From: Rhodospirillales bacterium | GTDB lineage: Bacteria; Pseudomonadota; Alphaproteobacteria; UBA8366; JADFVY01 | Reading direction: 5' to 3' | DNA: 5,460 nt | NCBI GenBank assembly: GCA_024644185.1 | Contig: JAHELM010000205.1 | Location: 1 to 5,460, forward strand | Part shown: positions 1 to 5,460 of the stretch, piece after piece | Position numbering within the stretch: the stretch's first letter is position 1 | Layout: each line of letters opens with the position of its first letter | Notes under the pieces: model-generated | Seen by the model: only the letters and a program-made list of their open reading frames with translations | Database searches by the model: none | What the model was told of the DNA's origin: nothing | Made by a program: the position numbers and the translations under genes

Positions 1-2
1 GC

Positions 3-323
3 GCCTTCGAGGCGATCCGGGCCAGTTCGGGCAACAGCTTCGTGCACGAGACGGAAAGCCAGGTGATCCTGAACGGCAGCTACAATATCGGCTTCACCAT
101 GGATCTGGCCTGCAAGGATATCGGCTTTGCCACCGGCATGGGCCGCGAATTCGGCGTGCCGCTGGCGCTGGCCGGCATGACCGAGCAGATCTTCGTCCAG
201 GCGCGCCAGCAATTCGGCGGCGACGCCTGGTCGTCGATGGTGGTGAAGATCCTCGAGGACGCCCTGGGCGAACCCCTGCGCGCCCCCGGCTTCCCGGCCG
301 AACTGACCGCCGAGCACGCCTGA
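3..323 (+). CDS. 3-hydroxyisobutyrate dehydrogenase-family NAD(P)-dependent oxidoreductase, C-terminal part only
   Basis: The reading frame is open from the left edge and stops at the TGA at 321-323, giving 106 visible residues. This is the all-helical C-terminal domain of the beta-hydroxyacid dehydrogenase family (3-hydroxyisobutyrate dehydrogenase, tartronate semialdehyde reductase and relatives). The visible markers are IRASSGNSF near the start, CKDIGFATGMGREFGVPLAL in the middle (the family's K-D-x-x-x-A helix followed by G-V-P-L), and a final helix with an FGGDAWSSMV stretch. The N-terminal Rossmann fold and the catalytic lysine lie upstream of the window, so cofactor preference and substrate cannot be read. 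An internal GTG at 42 could be mistaken for the start, but the homologous sequence continues upstream of it. Only 10 bases separate its stop from the stop of the convergent dctM gene. The family is confident; the substrate is unknown. Confidence 0.88.
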   Translation, partial: AFEAIRASSGNSFVHETESQVILNGSYNIGFTMDLACKDIGFATGMGREFGVPLALAGMTEQIFVQARQQFGGDAWSSMVVKILEDALGEPLRAPGFPAELTAEHA

Positions 324-333
324 AGGGGCGTGT

Positions 334-1605
334 TCAGCGGGCCAGTTGCGGCAGGAAGGTGCTGAGCTCCGGCAACAGGATCAGCAGGATCACCACGGCA
401 ATCTCGGCCAGCAGAAACGGCATGACCTTGCGCAGGATCGGCAGCATCGGCGATTCGGCCAGGCGGCAGGCGAGAAACAGGCACACCCCGACCGGCGGCG
501 TGATCAGGCCCAGGGTCAGCGTCAGGATGATCACCATCGCCAGATGCACCGGGTCAATACCCATGGACATCGCCACCGGCATCAGCATCGGCACCAGCAG
601 CACGATCGCCGCGCCCGGCTCCAGGAAGGTACCGACGACCAGCAGCACCGCCATGGTGGCGAGCAGGAACAGCGTCGGCTCGCCGGCGAAATACTGCCCG
701 AACTGCTGGACCCACATGGCGATGCCGCCGATGGTCAGCACATAGGACATGACGGTGGCCGCGGCGATGATCAGATAGACGGTCGCGGTAATGCGCACGC
801 TGCGTTTCAGCGCATCCCACAGCTCTGCCCAGTTCATGCTGTGGAACACGAACCAGGATACGGCAATCGCGTAGATGCAGGCGACGCCGCCGGCCTCGGT
901 GGCGGTGAAGGCGCCGAACAGCGTGCCGCCGACGATCAGAACCGGCAATCCCGCGACCAGCAGACCATCCCTTATCAGCGTCAGGATTTCGCCCCGGTCG
1001 ATCCGGGTCGAGGAGCGCGGCAACCTGCCGCCGCGCGCCTGGAAGAAGATCACGGTCCAGCACGCGCCCGCCAACATCAACCCCGGCACGATGCCGGCGA
1101 CGAACAGGTCGATCACCGACAGCCGCGTCACCGCGGCATAGATCACCATGATGACCGAGGGCGGGATGATCGGGCCGATGATCGACGACGAGATCGTCAC
1201 CGCCGCCGCGTAGTTCTTGTCGTAGCCTTCCTTCGGCATGCCCTTGATGAACACCTGGCCGAGCGCCGCCGTGTCGGCCACCGCGGCGCCGGAAATGCCG
1301 GCGAAGAACACCGACGCGGTGACGTTGGCATAGGCCGTGCCGCCGGCCGCGCCGCGCGTCGCCAGCGCCGCCAGCCGGATCAGCCGCATGGTGATACCGC
1401 CCCGGTTCATGATCTCGCCGGCGAACACATAGAAGGGCGCCGCCAGCAGGACGAAACTGTCCATCCCGGTGAACAGGCGGGTCGGCACGGAAATGAGGTC
1501 CAGCCCCAGCGCCCACATGCCGACCGCGCCGGACAGGCCGAGCGCGAAGACCACCGGCACGCCGAGAAGGAGCAGGAGGACGAAGGCGATGGCGAGGGCG
1601 ATCAC
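334..1605 (-). CDS. dctM: TRAP transporter large permease subunit DctM
   Basis: This is the large integral membrane subunit of a tripartite ATP-independent periplasmic (TRAP) transporter, which carries the substrate across the inner membrane using an ion gradient. The 423-residue product has the usual length for the family and is mostly hydrophobic helices from end to end. Family signatures are GISGAAVADTAALG at about residues 103-116, GPIIPPS at 144-150, TATEAGG at 234-240, FLEPGAAIVLLVPMLMP at 327-343 and GLITPPVG at 366-373. The chosen start is GTG at 1605-1603. It overlaps the dctQ stop as GTGA and has GAGGAG at 1619-1614, eight bases upstream. The same frame stays open for another 185 codons upstream to 2160, but that part lies inside dctQ in another frame and has no DctM character. 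The gene is translationally coupled to dctQ and is last in the dctPQM unit. The substrate cannot be deduced from this subunit. Confidence 0.96.
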   Translation of the reverse strand: MIALAIAFVLLLLLGVPVVFALGLSGAVGMWALGLDLISVPTRLFTGMDSFVLLAAPFYVFAGEIMNRGGITMRLIRLAALATRGAAGGTAYANVTASVFFAGISGAAVADTAALGQVFIKGMPKEGYDKNYAAAVTISSSIIGPIIPPSVIMVIYAAVTRLSVIDLFVAGIVPGLMLAGACWTVIFFQARGGRLPRSSTRIDRGEILTLIRDGLLVAGLPVLIVGGTLFGAFTATEAGGVACIYAIAVSWFVFHSMNWAELWDALKRSVRITATVYLIIAAATVMSYVLTIGGIAMWVQQFGQYFAGEPTLFLLATMAVLLVVGTFLEPGAAIVLLVPMLMPVAMSMGIDPVHLAMVIILTLTLGLITPPVGVCLFLACRLAESPMLPILRKVMPFLLAEIAVVILLILLPELSTFLPQLAR

Positions 1606-2108
1606 GGCTCGTTCTCCTCGCGCATCTCGCGCAGCATATACGCTTCCGGCAGCGCCATCAGGCACAGCACCTTGATCAGCATCAGCAGCCCGCCGACGGG
1701 CACCGCGATATAGGGAATGATCATTGGAATCTGCATGGCCGGCGACATTTGCCGGATGTTGAGGATGGCCGCCGGCATGCCTTCCCAGATCAGGATCAGA
1801 CAGAACAGCGCGATCAGCCCCAGCACGGTCAGCCTGATCGCCCGGCGCAGGCGCGGCGCGCGAAGATCGGCGAAGATGTCGACCGACATGTGCTCGCCGC
1901 GAAACAGCGCCGCACTGCCGGCCAGGAACACCATCCAGACGGTCGAATAGCGCATCGACTCCTCGCTCCACGACAGCGGATCGACGAGGGCGTAACGCCA
2001 GAAAACCTGTCCCAGATTCATCAGCAGCACGGCAACCAGAAGAACCGCGGCGATCGATTCCGTAAGCCGGGTCAGACGCAGACCGAAGCGGAATACCCGA
2101 TCCTTCAC
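1602..2108 (-). CDS. dctQ: TRAP transporter small permease subunit DctQ
   Basis: This is the small membrane subunit of the TRAP transporter, which pairs with DctM in the inner membrane. The product has 168 residues with four predicted membrane helices at about 18-40, 52-70, 93-112 and 127-149. The family signature covers residues 47-77: W-S-E-E-S-x-R-Y after the first helix, then FLAGSAALFRGEHMSVD. The start is taken as GTG at 2108-2106 because a very strong ribosome-binding sequence, GGAGGAGGAA at 2120-2111, sits just upstream. A TTG at 2153 would add 15 residues rich in basic and glycine residues that do not look like the family. The stop overlaps the dctM start. The gene lies 110 bases downstream of dctP, behind a hairpin that may reduce its transcription relative to dctP. 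Confidence 0.94.
   Translation of the reverse strand: MKDRVFRFGLRLTRLTESIAAVLLVAVLLMNLGQVFWRYALVDPLSWSEESMRYSTVWMVFLAGSAALFRGEHMSVDIFADLRAPRLRRAIRLTVLGLIALFCLILIWEGMPAAILNIRQMSPAMQIPMIIPYIAVPVGGLLMLIKVLCLMALPEAYMLREMREENEP
1614..1619 (-). promoter_or_regulatory. Ribosome-binding site of dctM inside the dctQ 3' end
   Basis: The sequence GAGGAG lies eight bases before the GTG of dctM and within the last codons of dctQ. It supports the GTG at 1605 as the start and suggests coupled translation of the two membrane subunits. Confidence 0.75.
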
Positions 2109-2110
2109 AA

Positions 2111-2120
2111 TTCCTCCTCC
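2111..2120 (-). promoter_or_regulatory. Strong ribosome-binding site of dctQ
   Basis: GGAGGAGGAA, a near-perfect anti-16S match, lies immediately upstream of GTG at 2108 with four to six bases of spacing, depending on which AGGAGG register pairs. It decides the dctQ start against the more distal TTG at 2153. An unusually strong site behind a possible attenuator would partly compensate for reduced mRNA. Confidence 0.8.
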
Positions 2121-2144
2121 ACGCGCTGTCACGACCAACCGGCG

Positions 2145-2203
2145 ATAAAACAATAAACAAAAAGTCGGAGAGCGGAAGGCGAGTTTCCGCCCTCCGCTCT
2201 CCG
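2145..2203 (-). terminator. Intercistronic hairpin plus U-rich tract between dctP and dctQ (partial terminator or mRNA-stabilising stem)
   Basis: The arms at 2203-2188 and 2181-2166 form a 16-base-pair stem around a 6-base loop. Fifteen pairs are Watson-Crick. The remaining pair (2192 with 2177) is a G-U wobble only in the minus-strand RNA and would be A-C in plus-strand RNA, so the stem suits a dctP transcript. On the minus strand the stem is followed after two bases by UUUUUGUUUAUUGUUUUA. It begins 15 bases after the dctP stop and ends well before the dctQ ribosome-binding site. This is the layout of an intrinsic terminator. Because dctQ and dctM lie downstream in the same orientation with no obvious promoter of their own, partial termination or 3' end protection of dctP mRNA is the likely role, allowing more binding protein than membrane protein. 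Confidence 0.8.
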
Positions 2204-2218
2204 CTGCAATCCCAACCG

Positions 2219-3244
2219 TCAGTTGCCGGTGAGGCCCGGTTCGTAAGCCTTCGCCGTGTCCAGCAGGCTCTTCACCAGATCGGCGCCCACCTGCTCGCGC
2301 AGATAGGCCAGAACCGGTTCCTGGGAGACCGCGGCAAACTGAGCTTTCTCGTCCATCGTGGTCATGTGGACTTCGACGCCCTTGGCCTTGATCTTTTCGA
2401 TATACACCTTGGCGCCTGCCAACTTCTGGGTGTTTTCGATGCGGGCGGCCAGCGTCGCCGCCTCCAGGACCACCGCCTTTTCATCGTTGGTCAGCGTGCC
2501 CAGGAACTTGTCGCTGATGATGTACGCATGCACCCCGAGAATGTGCTCGTCGGTCGACAGGTATTTCTGAACGTCGACCAGATTGTAGTCGTAGACCACC
2601 TGGGCCGGGTTCTCCTGGCCGTCGATGACGCCCTGCTTGGCGGCCATGATGATTTCGGAACCGGGCATCGGGGTCGCCGCGGCGCCGAAGGATTCGACGA
2701 AACGGATGAACACCGGGCTTTCCATCACGCGCATCTTCAGGCCCTTGAGGTCGGCCGGGGTGCGGATCGGGCGGACATTGTTGGTGAAGTCGCGGAAGCC
2801 GTTCTCGCCCCAGGCCATGATGCGGATCCCGGTTTCCTTGCGCATGTCCTCGGCCAGATCGGCGAAGAACTTGCTATCGAAAACCTTCCAGGCATGGGCC
2901 GAGGACTTGAAGAGATAGGGAACCGAGAGAACCTGAATCTTCTTGTAGAAGCCGGCCAGCGCGCCGGTGTCGACCAGGCACACCTCGATCGTGCCTTGCT
3001 GCACCTGTTCGGCGCAGGCGCGTTCGGCGCCAAGCTGCGCGCTCGGAAACAGCTGCACCTCGATCTTGCCTTCGGTCTTGTATTCGACGTGGTTCTTGAA
3101 GGCGACGAGCGCATTCCATTCCGGATTGTCACCCTGCGGCGCATTCATGCCGAACTTGATGGTCTTCGCATAGCCGGGGCCTGCGAGGCCCAGGATTGCG
3201 GCGGCGGCCAGCGCCGCGACGGCGGTCGTCAACTTTCCGGTCAT
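2219..3244 (-). CDS. dctP: TRAP transporter periplasmic substrate-binding protein DctP
   Basis: This is the periplasmic binding protein that captures a small carboxylate and delivers it to DctQM. The product has 341 residues, normal for the DctP family. Residues 1-26 are a secretion signal: Lys4, a long Ala/Leu-rich core and a G-Y-A cleavage site before KTIKFGMNAP. The mature protein shows W-G-E-N-G-F-R-D-F-T-N at about 145-155 and the family core LKGLKMRVMESPV at 166-178. Arg172 there is the conserved residue known to contact the substrate carboxylate in this family. GVIDGQENP follows at 205-213. The ATG at 3244 is preferred because it starts a clean signal peptide; the frame is open 41 codons further but that extension is not signal-like. 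An AGGAAAGG stretch lies a little over ten bases upstream. It is first in the dctPQM unit and divergent from the PLP-enzyme gene. Ligand identity is not readable from sequence alone. Confidence 0.96.
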   Translation of the reverse strand: MTGKLTTAVAALAAAAILGLAGPGYAKTIKFGMNAPQGDNPEWNALVAFKNHVEYKTEGKIEVQLFPSAQLGAERACAEQVQQGTIEVCLVDTGALAGFYKKIQVLSVPYLFKSSAHAWKVFDSKFFADLAEDMRKETGIRIMAWGENGFRDFTNNVRPIRTPADLKGLKMRVMESPVFIRFVESFGAAATPMPGSEIIMAAKQGVIDGQENPAQVVYDYNLVDVQKYLSTDEHILGVHAYIISDKFLGTLTNDEKAVVLEAATLAARIENTQKLAGAKVYIEKIKAKGVEVHMTTMDEKAQFAAVSQEPVLAYLREQVGADLVKSLLDTAKAYEPGLTGN

Positions 3245-3352
3245 ATCCCTATTCCTTTCCTCTGTCGGCCCATCTCGGGCCCATTTTTTCATCAGCCAAC
3301 TGAGGATATCCGCGCCCCGCGCGATTGGATAATGCCAAGACCTGATTGCCCC

Positions 3353-3367
3353 ATGCCGGTCAGGCAT
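3353..3367. repeat. Inverted repeat ATGCC-N5-GGCAT, candidate operator half-sites
   Basis: The two 5-base arms are perfect, and the same pentamer recurs in either orientation three more times between 3332 and 3429. Clustering near the likely promoters suggests regulator binding, but the arms are short and chance occurrence in GC-rich DNA is possible. Confidence 0.3.
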
Positions 3368-3388
3368 AGCGTATGGGCGGTTCCCGGC

Positions 3389-3413
3389 GGGCGATGCCGT
3401 CCATGCATCGCCC
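3389..3413. repeat. Perfect 9-bp inverted repeat, candidate operator or leader hairpin
   Basis: GGGCGATGC and GCATCGCCC flank a 7-base spacer in the middle of the divergent region. The symmetry suits a dimeric regulator binding between the two promoters. It could also form a small RNA hairpin. There is no adjacent U-tract, so it is not a terminator. Confidence 0.4.
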
Positions 3414-3547
3414 TAGGACAATACGGCATTGGTCAAGGCCGGCGTCGCTTCCTAATTTTGAAACCACCCGTTCGGGCGGCCTTGGGCCGTAGCCGCACGG
3501 ACGCCGCCCTTGCCGGGATCGGCCCCTGGCGTTAAGAGACATTCGCG

Positions 3548-4690
3548 ATGACCCTGTCCGACCTGCCGACCCCCGCCTTGATTCTCGACGTCGCGAAGCT
3601 GCGCCGCAATGTCCGGCGCATGGCCGACGCCGTGCGGCGCAACGGCGTCGCGCTTCGTCCGCACATGAAGACCGCCAAGTCGATCGACGTCGCCCGCATT
3701 GCCCTGGCGGGGCAGGCCGGCGGGATCGCCATGTCAACCCTGCGCGAGGCCGAATATTTCGCCGGGCACGGCATTCGCGACATCCAGTATGCGGTCAGCA
3801 TCGTTCCGGACAAGCTGGCGCGGGTGGCGCAAATCCAGAAGACCGGCGCGCGCATTACCCTGATCACCGACAATGTCGGCGTCGCCCGCGCCATCGCCGC
3901 GAAGGGGGCGGAGCTGGGCGCGACATTCCACGTGCTGATCGAGGTCGACTGCAGCGAGGGCCGCTCCGGCGTGCTGCCCGGTTCCGAGGATGTCCTGACC
4001 ATCGGCCGCATCCTGCACGATTCGCCGAATACCGAGCTGGCCGGGATCATGACCCATGCCGGCCATTCCTATCGCTGCCGCGGTCTTGCCGAGGTCGAGG
4101 CGATGGCCGAGACCGAACGCGCGGCGGCGGTGGCCGCCGCCAACCGGCTGCGGGCGGCCGGCCTGCCCTGTGGAACCGTCAGCGTCGGCTCGACGCCGAC
4201 CGCGCTGTACGCCAGGTCGCTGACCGGCGTCACCGAGGCACGGCCCGGCGTCTACATGTTCGGCGACATGTTTCAGGCTCAGATCGATTCCTGCAGCGTC
4301 GGCGATCTGGCGGTGTCGGTGCTGGCCGCCGTGACCAGCCATCGCCGCGAATTCGACCGCCTGCTGGTCGATGCCGGGGCGCTCGCCCTCTCCAAGGACC
4401 GCAGCACGGAATTCGTGGCGAACGATATCGGCTTCGGCCTGGTTACCGATATCGACGGCAAGCCGTTCCAGCCGCAATTGGCCGTCGCCCGGGTCTATCA
4501 GGAACATGGCCAGGTGCAGGGCGGAACCGGCGTGCCCTTCGACGCCATGCCGGTGGGTTCGCGGGTTCGCATCCTGCCGAACCATGTCTGCATGACGGCG
4601 GCGATGTATGACCGCTACCACGTGGTCGACAGCGAGTCCGGCGACGCCCGGAAGGTCATCGCCGAATGGACCCGCGCAAACGGCTGGTAG
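3548..4690 (+). CDS. Fold-type III PLP enzyme, D-serine dehydratase / D-threonine aldolase family; D-threo-3-hydroxyaspartate dehydratase-like
   Basis: The 380-residue product has an N-terminal alanine-racemase-type TIM barrel and a C-terminal D-serine dehydratase-like domain, matching the family length. LRPHMKT at 36-42 carries the likely PLP lysine, Lys41. Other family motifs are TLREAEYFAGHGIRDI at 64-79, IEVDCSEGRSGV at 131-142, MTHAGHSY at 168-175, the phosphate-binding VGSTPTA at 213-219, RPGVYMF at 232-238 and DAGALALSKDR at 275-285. Near the C-terminus, PNHVC places His346 and Cys348 as a metal pair. In known members His-x-Cys is found in D-serine and D-threo-3-hydroxyaspartate dehydratases, while characterised D-threonine aldolase uses His-x-Asp. 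Dehydration of a D-beta-hydroxy amino acid to a 2-oxo acid and ammonia is therefore favoured over retro-aldol cleavage. The exact substrate is inferred. It is divergent from dctPQM, suggesting shared control, and ends one base from the convergent neighbour's stop. There is no signal peptide, so it is cytoplasmic. Confidence 0.9.
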   Translation: MTLSDLPTPALILDVAKLRRNVRRMADAVRRNGVALRPHMKTAKSIDVARIALAGQAGGIAMSTLREAEYFAGHGIRDIQYAVSIVPDKLARVAQIQKTGARITLITDNVGVARAIAAKGAELGATFHVLIEVDCSEGRSGVLPGSEDVLTIGRILHDSPNTELAGIMTHAGHSYRCRGLAEVEAMAETERAAAVAAANRLRAAGLPCGTVSVGSTPTALYARSLTGVTEARPGVYMFGDMFQAQIDSCSVGDLAVSVLAAVTSHRREFDRLLVDAGALALSKDRSTEFVANDIGFGLVTDIDGKPFQPQLAVARVYQEHGQVQGGTGVPFDAMPVGSRVRILPNHVCMTAAMYDRYHVVDSESGDARKVIAEWTRANGW

Positions 4691-4691
4691 G

Positions 4692-5460
4692 TCAGTAATC
4701 GGCGCTTGTGCCGAGGCCCCGTTCGGTCGCCAGGCGCACCGCCAGGGCCGCCACCGCCAGATCCTGGAGCGCCACGCCGGTGCCATCGAAAATCGTGATC
4801 TCGGCGGCATCGCGGCGCCCGTCGCACAGTCCCGCCACGACCTGCCCGATGCTGCCGCGGAACGATGCGTCGCCGATCAGCCCCTGCGCATGGGCGTGCT
4901 GGCATTCGCCGATGGTGATCGCCTGCGCCAGTTCGTCCACGAACAGGGCGGCGGATGCCACCAGCTTCGGATCCAGTTCCTGCTTGCCCTTGGTGTCGGC
5001 GCCCATGGCGCTGATATGCGTGCCGGGTCGCACCCAGCCCTTTTCCACCAGGGCCTTCTGCGACGGCGTGACGGTGATCACGATATCGGCCCCGGCCACC
5101 GCGTCGCGGCGCTCCGCCGCGGCCGCGAACTCCAGTCCCAGATCGTGGACGGCCTTGCCGAAGGCGGCCAGGTTGTCGGCCGAGGGATCCCAGGCCAGAA
5201 CCCTGGCGATCGGCCGCACCGCCAGGGTGGCGCGAAGCTGATAGATGGCCTGGACACCGGTTCCGACGATGCCCAGAACGCGCGCATCCGGCCGCGCCAG
5301 GTGTTTGGTGGCGATGGCGCTGGCGGCGCCGGTGCGCACACCGGTCAGGTAATTGGCGCTGACCAGGGCCGAGGCGCGCCCGGTTTCGGGATCGAACAGC
5401 AGGGTCGAGGACTGGTGGTTGCTCATCCCGCTGGCGGCGTTGTGCGGCCAGTAGCCGCCT
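4692..5460 (-). CDS. Ornithine cyclodeaminase / mu-crystallin family protein, iminosuccinate-reductase-like, N-terminus outside window
   Basis: The frame runs from the TGA at 4694-4692 to the right edge, giving 255 visible residues of a family usually 310-330 long. The first visible residues, GGYWPHNAASGMSNHQS, are interior family sequence, so the ATG at 5426 is not the true start. Further markers, numbered within the visible part, are RTGAASAIA from residue 42, the Rossmann nucleotide loop GIVGTGVQA at 63-71, MGADTKGKQELDP at 152-164, IGECQHA at 183-189 and FDGTGVALQDLA at 224-235 with the conserved acidic residues. Members include ornithine cyclodeaminase, alanine dehydrogenase, ketimine reductases and the iminosuccinate reductase BhcD. 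The GGYWP/NHQS, DTKGKQELDP and GECQHA motifs recall the BhcD-like branch, from memory only. The catalytic lysine region precedes the window. A cytoplasmic NAD(P)H-linked imine reductase or amino acid dehydrogenase is the best call. It is convergent with the PLP-enzyme gene. Confidence 0.9.
   Translation of the reverse strand, partial: GGYWPHNAASGMSNHQSSTLLFDPETGRASALVSANYLTGVRTGAASAIATKHLARPDARVLGIVGTGVQAIYQLRATLAVRPIARVLAWDPSADNLAAFGKAVHDLGLEFAAAAERRDAVAGADIVITVTPSQKALVEKGWVRPGTHISAMGADTKGKQELDPKLVASAALFVDELAQAITIGECQHAHAQGLIGDASFRGSIGQVVAGLCDGRRDAAEITIFDGTGVALQDLAVAALAVRLATERGLGTSADY

Larger units (their letters stand above)
3245..3547. promoter_or_regulatory. Divergent intergenic control region between dctP and the PLP-enzyme gene
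   Basis: This 303-base stretch holds no convincing gene and must carry the promoters for both divergent units. Several inverted repeats are visible: GGCCC-N5-GGGCC at 3267-3281 (in the dctP leader), TTGG-N6-CCAA at 3325-3338, ATGCC-N5-GGCAT at 3353-3367, and a perfect 9-base-pair stem GGGCGATGC-N7-GCATCGCCC at 3389-3413. The pentamer ATGCC or its complement also occurs singly at 3332, 3394 and 3425. A weak plus-strand promoter candidate is TTGGTC at 3429 with TAATTT at 3453, 18 bases apart. AAGAG at 3534-3538 is a modest ribosome-binding site nine bases before the ATG at 3548. No regulator gene is in the window, so the binding protein is unknown. Assignment as a regulatory region is confident by position; individual sites are tentative. 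Confidence 0.6.

Noticed and set aside
346..1713. Long plus-strand open frame of 455 codons opposite dctM and dctQ
   Set aside because: Its product is dominated by His, Arg, Gln and Asp runs with no domain character. It is the antisense shadow of GC-rich membrane-protein genes.
1606..2160. N-terminal extension of DctM giving a 608-residue DctQ-DctM-like fusion
   Set aside because: Fused DctQM proteins exist, but here the upstream part is not DctQ-like. The real DctQ is in another frame and the GTGA overlap with a ribosome-binding site fits separate genes.
3317..3336. Sigma-54 type promoter (TTGGCA ... GC) upstream of dctP on the minus strand
   Set aside because: The GG and GC elements are 12 bases apart rather than the 10 required, so the match fails.
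3477..3489. CGGCC-N3-GGCCG inverted repeat as a terminator
   Set aside because: It is a short GC-only stem with no U-tract; such repeats are common by chance in GC-rich DNA.
2366..3535. Plus-strand open frame of 389 codons opposite dctP and the divergent region
   Set aside because: It is antisense to a clearly recognised DctP gene and has no family motifs; third-position GC bias explains it.
3548..4690. PLP enzyme as the beta-hydroxyaspartate aldolase BhcC
   Set aside because: The motifs RPHMKT and VGSTPTA differ from what I recall of BhcC (HGK and SGGGT-type motifs), and fit the other dehydratase-like branch better.
3734..4810. Minus-strand open frame of 358 codons opposite the PLP-enzyme gene
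   Set aside because: It has low-complexity His/Arg/Gly-rich composition and covers the ends of two well-supported genes, so it is a shadow frame.
5424..5426. ATG at 5426 as start of the cyclodeaminase-family gene
   Set aside because: The frame stays open to the window edge and the preceding residues GGYWPHNAASG match the family interior, so the start is beyond the window.

Overview
The window is compact, GC-rich DNA with gene and codon style typical of an alphaproteobacterium; that placement is an inference from composition and gene families, not from a marker gene. It contains six protein-coding genes, two of them cut by the window edges. No RNA genes, mobile elements or CRISPR arrays were seen.

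Layout. (1) Positions 3-323, plus strand: the C-terminal end of a 3-hydroxyisobutyrate dehydrogenase-family oxidoreductase. (2) Positions 334-3244, minus strand: a complete tripartite TRAP transporter in the order dctP (periplasmic binding protein), dctQ (small membrane subunit), dctM (large membrane subunit). dctQ and dctM overlap by 4 bases. dctP is separated from dctQ by 110 bases holding a strong hairpin followed by a U-rich run, which looks like an intercistronic attenuator. (3) Positions 3245-3547: a 303-base divergent control region rich in inverted repeats. (4) Positions 3548-4690, plus strand: a fold-type III PLP enzyme of the D-serine dehydratase / D-threonine aldolase family with a His-x-Cys metal motif. 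(5) Positions 4692-5460, minus strand: an ornithine cyclodeaminase / mu-crystallin family imine reductase or dehydrogenase whose N-terminus lies beyond the window. It converges on the PLP enzyme with a single base between the two stop codons.

Working together. The TRAP system would import a small carboxylate driven by an ion gradient. The divergent PLP enzyme would act on a D-configured beta-hydroxy amino acid. The two NAD(P)-linked oxidoreductase families flanking the block could handle imino/keto acid or hydroxy acid products. The most specific hypothesis is uptake and breakdown of a beta-hydroxy amino acid such as a 3-hydroxyaspartate isomer. It rests on the PLP enzyme resembling D-threo-3-hydroxyaspartate dehydratase and on the cyclodeaminase-like protein resembling iminosuccinate reductase of the beta-hydroxyaspartate cycle. 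Both resemblances are from memory of the families and were not computed here.
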